Shown here in pieces: positions 55,777 to 64,000 of a stretch of 64,000 bases of DNA. Source of the stretch: Musa acuminata AAA Group. Lineage: Eukaryota > Streptophyta > Magnoliopsida > Zingiberales > Musaceae. Position 1 is the stretch's first letter; every line of letters begins with the position of its first letter. The translations under genes and the position numbers were made by a program. A model generated the notes under the pieces. The model was not told where the DNA came from. It made no database searches and was given only the letters and a program-made list of their open reading frames with translations. The stretch is from positions 31,437,501-31,501,500 of the forward strand of contig NC_088340.1 in NCBI RefSeq assembly GCF_036884655.1, in the 5' to 3' direction.

Positions 55777-56605
55777 TGATAAGGTGTATTTTGGTCCCCA
55801 GATGAGTCACCACCGACATCACACGTCACGTCCCAACCAATGTCAGAATTTGATGCTGCACGCCATTAGAACCCCATGACACACGTCAAGCCAGGTTTCA
55901 TACCAAGACACTATACGACACAACTATCCCGAGGGCTCGGGGCGATGCCGTCTGACGCTGCTCAGGTGTCCCCCAAGATCGTCAGAAAAGTCATCCCATC
56001 CCACAAAGATCAACGGCCATACTGAATTAAGGCGCAACCAACTCTCGCACAATAATATATAAACCCTTGGCCGACGCCCAGCCAGGGGGGGAGGAAAAAA
56101 CTCAATATAAAAATACTCTACTGACTTGCTCATCAGAGGGGCCAAAGTTGGGAAACACCCGATGAGGGCCATTTTGCAGGAAGGCGGACACCCCCAATAG
56201 CGAGCGCCTCAACTCGGGAATCGCCATCTAGTACACGAGGATGCGCTGCCATTCATCCCGGAGTCAAAGAGACGTGCCCCACCACAAATGGCACCTGGGT
56301 CGACAAACCAAGAAACGCTGATCAACATCCTCTCACGAGGGCCCAGTCGACTCCGCCAGCCCGACTCTTGCCCGAGTCACTCCGAAACGGTCACCCCGAG
56401 TGGCGAGCATCTCGACCCAAGAGATACCTTCCATCGCATAAGGGAGAGCAATGAGCTGGCCTGGATCCCGACCAACGCCAACCAACATTCCTTCCCGAGG
56501 GCGCGTCACCTCATCATCCTACTCACTCCGCAAGAAGCTCCCGACATCGACCCTGCGGACCTAACCGTGTTGACTCATCAACCACGGTACCTTTGTTCAC
56601 TAACA
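55777..56605 (+). repeat. 3' LTR of the Tat host
   Basis: TGATAAGGTG to TTCACTAACA, 829 bp, following a polypurine tract. Candidate TATA box AATATATAAAC at about 56045. The next ~600 bp are the same LTR inverted, so neither the right target duplication nor a primer site is visible. Confidence 0.82.
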
Positions 56606-57211
56606 CAAGTACCGTGGCTAATGAGTCAGCACGGTTAGGTCCGCGGGTCGACGTCGGGAGCTTCTTGCGAAGTGAGTAGGATGATGAGGTGGCCGCACCC
56701 TTGGGAAGGAATGTTGGTCGGCATTGGTCGGGATCCGGGCTAGCTCACTGCTCTCCCTTGTGCGATGGAAGGTATCTCTTGGGTCGAGACGCTCGCTGCT
56801 CGGGGGTGTCCGCCTTCTTACAAAATGGCCTTCGTCGGGTGTTTCCTGACTTTGGCCTTCCGACGAGCAAGTCAGTGGAGTATTTTTATATCGAGCTCTT
56901 TTCCCCTCTTGCTGGGTGTCGACCAAGGGTTTATATACTATTATGCAAGGATTAGTTGCATATCAGTTTGGTATGGCCGCTGACCTTTGTGGGATGGGAC
57001 GACTTTTCTGACGAGCTAGCGTCTTGGGGGATGCTTGAGCAGCGTCGGACGGCACCGCCCCAAGCCCTCGGGATAGTCGTGTCACATATGTCTCGGTACG
57101 GAACTTGGCTTGATGTGTGTCATGGGATTCTGATGACGTGCGGCGTCGGATTCTGACACTAGTTGAGACGTGGCGTGTGACGTTGGTGGTGACTCAACTA
57201 GGGACCAAAAT
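56606..57211 (-). repeat. Inverted, internally deleted copy of the Tat LTR
   Basis: Reverse complement of the LTR at 55777-56590. About 220 bp (56205-56400 region) are missing, the break lying at a short GCGAGC repeat. The arms meet around a ~17-nt loop at 56591-56609 (flanks GGTAC / GTACC). The outer end stops at ACCAAAAT, where LTR G begins. Confidence 0.85.
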
Positions 57212-58750
57212 CTCGTATTTTGATGATGAAACCACTTGATATGTGTTTATGATTTAATCTGCGTTTCGAGTGACAGAGGATGCTTCAATTAGGATGAGAC
57301 AATTAAAGCAGAAAAATCATGTTGTGCCGGAGGAACATGTCAGAAGATTGGACGTCAGGCCGGTGGATCGATCGACGTATCGACAGAAGGCTTCGGGCCG
57401 TGGATTCGGGCATCGGGTCAAGAAGAGTGAAGATTATGCTAAGGATATCGGAGTTATAAAGTCAACTGGCCGATTGGGCAATAGGCCGCAAGAGAGGACG
57501 ATGTGCCGAAGAATCGAACGAAGCGTCGAGGGACCAATGACATGCCAGACAACTTGATTAATTGCTTAGGATTAATTATCTCGAACAAAGTTTTATTTTA
57601 AGTATGCAGGATTAACTACGATAGCTTGAAGACATAAAGTAAGTCTACTAGAGTCAAGTTCGATGGGTGTTCGAGAGTCCGCCGAGAGTCCGAAGATTCA
57701 TCGGAAGTGCTGCCGGAACCAACCGAGAAGAAATCGGGGACTTGCCGAAGTTTTCGGAAGTCTGCTGGAGAGATCATCAGAGGTTCGCGGAGATCACCAA
57801 GAAGGTTCGGCTACTTGCCAAAGACTCATTGAACTCGCCACAAGACTGGGAGCCTGCTGGGAGTCCGCCGGAAGAAATCCGAGGGTGTATCGGAAGTCTG
57901 CCGGAAGTTCGCCGAAAAGCTCACCGAAAGGAAATTCGACATTGTCGGTTATAAGATTTGCTTAGGACTATGTCTTAACTTCATATTTTGCATGTAATTA
58001 GGGTTAGGATTAAGAGTATAGGGTTTGGGCCAAGTTTGGAGCCCAACTAGTGAGCTGGAACAGTCTAGGCAGTGGCACCGCCAGACTGGGTGGTGGCACT
58101 GCTCAGAACCCGAGGATCAGGTAGTGGTACTACTGGACTAAGCGGTAGCACCGCCCAACACCCGAGAGGTCGGGCGGTGGCACAGCCATTGACAGGCTGT
58201 GGCACCGCCAGCATCGAGAACCCAAAAGTAATTCAAATTTGGAGCCCAAATTTGAATCCTCTTGGGGCCTATAAATACCTCTCAATTCTCAGCAGAGACA
58301 ACAACCTTTGAGAAGTTAGAGATTGAGATAAAGCCTTAGCAAAGTCTTTAGCAAGTCTTGTTTTCAATTGCTTGAGTGTTCACCTCCCTCTTTCTCTTTG
58401 AAATCTGTAAGAGTGTGAACCACTTGTAAAATATTGTAAGAGGGGTATTTGTCCTTCCCCTTCAAAGTGATTTGCTAGTGGAAGTTGAGAGCCTCATCGA
58501 AGAAGGCTTCGCAAGTGGATGTAGGTCATTTTGATCGAACCACTTTAAATTAGTGTGTTTCTTACATGTGTGAGTTCTTACTTTCCTGAAATTGTTATTT
58601 ACACTACTGCTAGCTTTCGGTTTTCATCTACTTAAGTTACTATCGAAATGAAATCTCCTCGTATTTACGAATTCATTTTTAAACTTACAAGTATTAATCC
58701 ACTGCACTAATTCACTCCCCCCCCCTCTTAGTGCCACTCCGATCCTAACA
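57209..58750 (+). repeat. SIRE-like LTR G (solo or orphan, plus orientation)
   Basis: Starts within the LTR terminus (AATCTCGTATTTTG; the first ~5 bases TGTTG are lost) and ends GATCCTAACA. TATA at 58270-58277; palindrome array about 58065-58215; motifs like TTCGCCGGAAGT about 57660-57940. Same subfamily as H and opposite in orientation. No primer site follows, so it is not a 5' LTR. Confidence 0.85.
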
Positions 58751-59485
58751 ATATGAAAATCATAACATGAAATATCAATTGTGAATTATTCATCTAAATA
58801 ATTCCTTTTTTTAGTAATTAGCAAAAAGAAATATGAGAGTTGAAAAATAAGATCTTGATTCATAGAAAAATCTCATGTATCAAATATCGAGAAATCAAGA
58901 TCATGATTTATATAAAAAATATCATAAGTTATAATTATGAGGAATCAAGAGAAAAATCATCATTCATTTTCAACTCATTCAATTTGTCAAATCAACAAAG
59001 TCACTTTAATAGTTCAAGAATAGATTTATTAATCTCTTTTTGAAAAATCGATAAGATAGAGAAAAAAAATTCAAGAAAAATGTTTTCCTCTTTTTAATTG
59101 TTTCAATTTAAGTGATTTGATTTCATATAAGCATGCCCAAGTTTTTTATGTCAAATCAGAACATTCATCATCGTTTAAGACTGAAAAATAAATTTTATCA
59201 TCAAAATTGACAAAAAATATAACACATTAAACATAAGGCTTCTTTAAACAAAAGATTTGATTTATCATTTTAATTCCAATGATAATACATTTTCTTTTTT
59301 ATGTGTTTCATTTTATGTGGTTGATTTCATATAAGTATGCTCAAGTTTTTCATATGAAAACCATCCATCTTGTTTAAAATCGAAAAGCAATACAAAATCA
59401 TGAAGACACATAATTATTTCTTATAACATACAAGGAATTAATCTTATTTGATGTGCAAGCATTATTACAAAACATGCAATTGTCA

Positions 59486-59556
<71 letters not shown>

Positions 59557-59640
59557 TATATATAATTAATCATAAAAAGCACTAAGTAATTTCATGGTAA
59601 GGAAAAAGAGATTTGATTGAGTCACTACGCAGTTCGCCAC
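58751..59640. other. AT-rich sequence without genes, with a TA microsatellite
   Basis: No gene. A (TA)n microsatellite spans 59488-59565. A stretch around ATTTCATATAAGCATGCCCAAG (59121) recurs in altered form at 59325. Origin not recognised; it may be remnant SIRE internal sequence. Confidence 0.6.
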
Positions 59641-60521
59641 CTTGCCCTTGTTAGTTTGCTCCTCATCTTCGGATGAGCTCGATTCATCTCAAGCCACCTT
59701 GAATACTTTCTTCTTATTTGACAACTTCTTTTTAAGTTCACTTTTATTCTTTAATTTTTGTTTTATAAACTTTTTAAATTTTATAGTGAGAAGTTCAAGT
59801 TCATCATCACTTGAGTTGTCGCTCGAGTCTTCTTGAGTTATAAGTATCAAATACTTCCTGTTCTTTGAAAGGTTATTCTCAAGTTCATCAAGTTCATCAT
59901 GCATCTTGCACGTCATTTCATAGGTCATTATTGACCCGATAAGTTCTTCAAGTAGAAAATAGTTCAAATCCTTGGCCTCTTGAATTACCATTACTTTAGG
60001 GTCCTAACTTTTTGGAAGGGGTCTCAATATTTTGTTAACAAGTTCAAAGTTAGAAAAATTTTTACCAAGTGCTTTTAGACCGTTGATGACATCCGTAAAT
60101 CAGATGTACATCTCTCCAAAGGTCTCACTTGGTTCCATCCAAAATAATTCAAAATCATGTATCAAAAAGTTGATTTTTGAATCTTTAACTTTTTTAGTGC
60201 CTTCGTGTGTGATTTTAAGTGTATGTCAAATGTCAAAAGTCGTTTCACAAATAAAAACTCAATTGACTTCATTTTTATCTAAAGCACAAAATAGAGCGTT
60301 CATAACTCTAGCATTGAAGGAAAAAGTTTTCTTCTCCAAATCATTCCATTCGTTCATTGGAGTAGAAGACTTTTGAAAACGCTTTTGACAATATTCCATA
60401 AATTCAAATCCATAGAAAGCAAGAAAACTCTTATTCGAGTTTTCCAATAAGTGTAGTCTATCCCATTGAATATAGGAGGACGAATGATAGCGTGACCCTC
60501 TTGAAAGCTGAAAGGAGCCAT
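59641..60521 (-). pseudogene. gag: SIRE-like gag of element H, broken and truncated
   Basis: ATG 60521 (MAPFSFQEGHAIIRPPIFNG). DYTYWKTRIRVFLLSMD follows, then a frameshift near 60375. Capsid fragments (MNALFCALDKNEVN, VIQEAKDLNYFLLEELIGSI) and the acidic region continue in other frames to ~59641. The zinc-knuckle segment between the Lys-rich stretch and NKKKVFKVA is missing, and all pol is absent. Only the start of element H remains. Confidence 0.82.
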
Positions 60522-60556
60522 TTCTTTTTTGTGTTAAACCAAATGAGAAGAATGTA

Positions 60557-60568
60557 GCTCTGATACTA
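60557..60568 (-). other. Primer binding site of element H
   Basis: Minus TAGTATCAGAGC, one mismatch from the initiator-Met complement, two bases from the 5' LTR. Confidence 0.83.
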
Positions 60569-60570
60569 AT

Positions 60571-61843
60571 TGTTAGGATCAAGTTGGCACTAAAAGGGGA
60601 GGGGGGGGTGAATTAGTGTAGTGGTAAAATTACATTGAGTTTGAAATCTTCGTACGATAAAAAATGTATTTGAAAGAGTTTAACTTAAAAGCGTATGGAA
60701 GCATAGTGAAAGTAAGAATTCAGTTTGCAATAAAGGTAACTAGTAAGAATGAAATGTAAACCAGATTTTATAGTAGTTCAGCCATTGTAACCTACATCCA
60801 CTTATGATTCCTCTTCACTCGAGGCCACCGGCTTTCACTACTGATCTTCTTTCAACAGGCGAAGGTTAACTATCATTTTACACCCCTCTTCTCCTTTTCA
60901 CAGGTTTAGAAGATAACTTTTTACAAGCACTCACTCCTCCCTAAACAGAATTCTAAACTTTAAAACTAGATAAGGGGATCTCTCAAGTGATTTCTATAAC
61001 GTTTTCCCACTTTTAAGTTCTCTATACTTATTTGTGTAAACCAGGGATAAGAGAGGTATTTATAGGCCTCAAGTGAATTCAAATTTGGAGCCTAAAAGTA
61101 TCTCATTCCTGGTTTTCGGGGTACTAGCAGTACCATCGTCTATGCTGGGCGATACCACCACCTGCAACACTGACACTAGGCGGTACCATCGCTTGGGAGA
61201 TTGTGTCTAGGCGGTACCACTGCCTAAACTGGCGATACCATCACTTGACAGTCTCAGAGACTGAGTCTAGGCGGTACCACCGCCCAGACTAGTGGTACCA
61301 CCGCCTGACACAATCTTGGAGATTGTGTCATCGATGGTTTCATCATTGGGTCACTGTTTGTTCCTTTTACTTGGCCCAACACAGCCCAAACTTGGGCCTA
61401 ATTGGCCTCTAATTGAGTTGGCCCAATTCCAACCCAATTACGCCTAAAACCTAATTCGATCTAGATAATTATTATAAAGCTAATCAAATGTTGTCCGGTA
61501 TGTCATTGGTTCATCGACACTTCGTTCGATTCTTCGGCGCATCGTCCTCTCTTGTGGCCTATTACCTAATCGGCCAATTGACCTCTGCAACTCCAATTTT
61601 CTTGGTGTAATTTTCACTCTTCTTGGCCCGATGCCCGATCCCATGGCCCAAGGTCTTCTGTCGATACATCGACCGATCCTCTAACTCGACGTCTAATCTT
61701 CTGACATATTCCACTTCGGCCCAACATGATTCTTCCTGCTTTTAATTATCTCTTCATGATCAAAGCTTCCTACATCACTCAAAACACAGATAAGATCATA
61801 AACACTATCAATTAGTTTCATCATCAAAATATGAGATTCAACA
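60571..61843 (-). repeat. 5' LTR of SIRE-like element H
   Basis: 1,273 bp, TGTTAGGATCAAG to ATTCAACA. Minus TATA at 61057-61064; palindromes (GGCGGTACCACCGCC type) about 61130-61310. Same subfamily as LTR G. Confidence 0.87.
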
Positions 61844-62149
61844 GCTACATCCATCATATGGATGGGTATACAGTACACTAGTCTGTCCGGTTATCTTGAT
61901 GTCCCTCTCAAGTAATCTATGACTGGAATTATTTAGGATTTGTGTTTAAAGGCGAATCAGTCTTATTATCATGATCTTATTACGATCTGATTCCCATTGC
62001 ATAAATATATGAACATTATAATATATTCATGCAACAAGCAATATGAAATGATAAAATACTAAATAATAATAATAAGTAAAAAAGACTACGTGTCAAGTCA
62101 CGCATGTCATTACTCACGTGATTGGCTTGTAAGGCACCTATGACTAGTA
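61844..62149 (-). repeat. Inverted fragment of an Angela-like LTR
   Basis: Reverse complement of roughly the first 300 bp of the Ang LTR; its end (minus TACTAGTCATAGGTGCC) has the same variant TACTAG start as the LTR at 63577. It joins Angela internal sequence within a shared GTACCTA (62147-62153). Confidence 0.85.
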
Positions 62150-63576
62150 CCTAGCACACATGTTTCGACTTTACGTAGGTCCGATAGAGTATCTCATTCT
62201 CTTAAGAGATATATAGGACATATTAGAGGACAGAATGTTGAAGATATTGATCCTCAAACCTACGAGGAGGCTATTACGAGTATAGACTCCGAGAAGTGGC
62301 AAGAAGCTATGAATTCTGATATAAATTCTATGTACTCCAATAAGGTTTAGAACCTAGTTGATGCACTCGAGGGTATTATACCCACCGATTACAAGTGGAT
62401 CTTTAAGAAAAAAATCATAGTAGATGAAAACGTACAAACCTATAAAGCAAGACTAGTGGCTAAGAGGTATAGTTAAATGTAAGGTATTGACTATGGCGAA
62501 ACTTTCTCACTCGTAGCTATGCTAAAATCCATCTGAATAATATCGACTATTGCAGCACACTATAATTATAAGATTGTATATGGATGACATCATAATAATT
62601 GGGAATAATGTAGGAATGTTATCCACAATAAAGGCTTCGTTATCTATATACTTCTCCATGAAGGACTTAGGGGAAGCATCCTATATCTTGCGGATTCGGA
62701 TATATAGAGATAGATCTAAGAAGATACTTGGCTTATCCTAGTCCAAGTACATAGACACTATTGTCAAAAGGTTTGGCATAGAAAATTTCAAGAGAGGTCT
62801 CATACCGATGAGACATGGGATATCACTTTTTAGGAGTATGTCCCCAAAGACTCCTGAAGAAATGGCAACATGGATAGGATACTCTATGCCTCAGTAATAG
62901 GGTCTATCATATATGTCATACTATGTACCAGGCCTGATATAGCGTATGCTCTGAGTGTCACGAGTAGGTATCAAGCGGATCTAAGCTTGGAGCACTGGAA
63001 AGCAGCAAAGTATATCCTTAAGTACTTGAGAAGGACTAAGAATCTTTTATTGGTATATGGAGGTAGTAGCATTAGGGTTGAAGGCTACACAGACTCGAGC
63101 TTCCAGTCCGATGTCGATAATAGCAAGTCGAATTCGGGGTATGTGTACACCTTGAATGGAGGAATAGTATGCTGGAAGAGTTCCAAGCAAGATATTACTG
63201 CTGACTCGACTACAGAGGCGAAATACATTGTTATAGCAAATGCAGCAAATGAGGGAGTCTAGATAAAGAAGTTCATCATAGATCTAGGAGTTGTGCTAGG
63301 CAACGAGGAGCCGATTCCCTTATATTGTGACAACAATGGGGCGATTGCTCAAGCAAAGAAACTTTGGTCTCATCAAAAGTCTAAGCATGTATTAAGGAGG
63401 TTCTACCTGATCAGAGAGATCATGACCCGAGGAGATGTAGTAGTGGAAAGAGTTCCATCTGAAGATAACATCACAGATCCACTAACAAAGACATAGTCTC
63501 AGCTTGTATTTAAGCATCATAAGGGTCTGATGGGGATTAGACACAGAGGTGATTGGCTTTAGGTTAAGTGGGAGGT
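62150..63576 (+). pseudogene. pol: Ang2: 3' half of Angela-like pol (RT-RNase H), decayed
   Basis: Begins in the integrase-RT linker (matches from about 6527 in Ang1). About 260 bp of RT, including LKEEVYM to YKKVSG, are deleted near 62575. YMDDI (for YVDDI) follows at 62578. RNase H is partly open (TRPDIAYALSVTSRYQ, LKYLRRTKN, YTDSSFQSD, KSSKQD, DSTTEAKYI) with stops at 63259-63261 and elsewhere, then HVLRRFYLIREIM and ITDPLTKT to the stop at 63494-63496. The polypurine tract AAGTGGGAGG (about 63566-63575) precedes the LTR. Confidence 0.87.
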
Positions 63577-64000
63577 TACTAGTCATATGTGTCCTGCAAG
63601 CTAATCACGTAAGTGATGACACGTGTGACTTGACAAGTAGACTTTTTGCTTATTATTATTATTTAGTATTTTATCACTTTATATTACCTGTTGTATGAAT
63701 ATATTGTGATATCTATGGATCTGTGCAATGAAAATCAGATCATGATGAGATCATGATAATGAGACTGATTCACCTTTAAAAACATATCCTAAATAATATC
63801 GGTAATAGGTTACTCAAGAGGGACATTGAGATAACCGGATAGGCTAGTGTGTTGTATACCCGTCCATATGATGGATGTAGCTGGTCTCATAGCTGCTCGT
63901 GTGGGGACACTAGAGGTATAGTATAGGTGCTTATTGGATAATGAGTCCACTGATTGATCCGCTCATAGAATTTTGGATGGCTGATGATATCTTATTATCA
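63577..64000 (+). repeat. Ang2 3' LTR, cut by the window end
   Basis: Starts TACTAGTCATATG and follows the Ang1 LTR for 424 bp with more substitutions than between the two Ang1 LTRs, so it is older. Confidence 0.9.

Noticed and set aside
59488..59565. TA microsatellite as an origin or matrix-attachment element
   Set aside because: A simple repeat alone does not support either role.

Overview
The window is plant nuclear DNA made almost entirely of nested LTR retrotransposons. I found no host protein gene, rRNA or tRNA gene. Angela/BARE-like and SIRE-like Copia elements together with Tat-type and chromovirus Gypsy elements suggest a large-genome, probably monocot plant. Musaceae-like is only a guess from the repeat mix.

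The oldest layer is a Ty3/Gypsy Tat-lineage element ('Tat host'), read on +. Its gag is at 280-1254 and its pol, missing RNase H and most of integrase, is at 9701-11830. It carries a long ANTISENSE additional ORF (aORF) with a Transposase_28-like domain, then a minisatellite and a 3' LTR (55777-56605). The aORF-plus-minisatellite segment occurs twice in tandem: copy 1 in pieces from 12010 to 51170, copy 2 at 51171-55760. Both copies keep two short GT-AG introns.

Insertions into the Tat host: Ang0 (LTR end at 1-279); Ang1, a complete Angela-like Copia at 1255-9695 with 5-bp duplications GTGAC; a Reina-like chromovirus (minus strand, 12311-17397); a SIRE-type solo LTR D (18791-19501 plus 47851-48886, duplication GCCAT/GCCGT); and a chromovirus solo LTR (52810-53203, duplication CAAGC).

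The SIRE-like insertions form a nest on the minus strand. A (19502-47850, AGAAG) sits in D; B (28620-47633, GCTTA) sits in the 5' LTR of A; C (31857-41226, ACAAC) sits in the pol of B. With the Tat host this makes five levels. C is youngest: its 993-codon pol frame is open, its gag has one internal stop, and an additional ORF in the envelope position has one stop. A, B and C all have an in-frame UAG between gag and protease-pol.

The right end (55.8-64 kb) is rearranged. It holds two Tat LTRs back to back, two SIRE-like LTRs in opposite orientation (G and H) around an AT-rich stretch, and an inverted Angela LTR fragment joined to the 3' half of another Angela element (Ang2) that runs off the window.

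Most coding regions are broken. Many of the changes I could read are C-to-T or G-to-A, as expected for methylated, silenced repeats.
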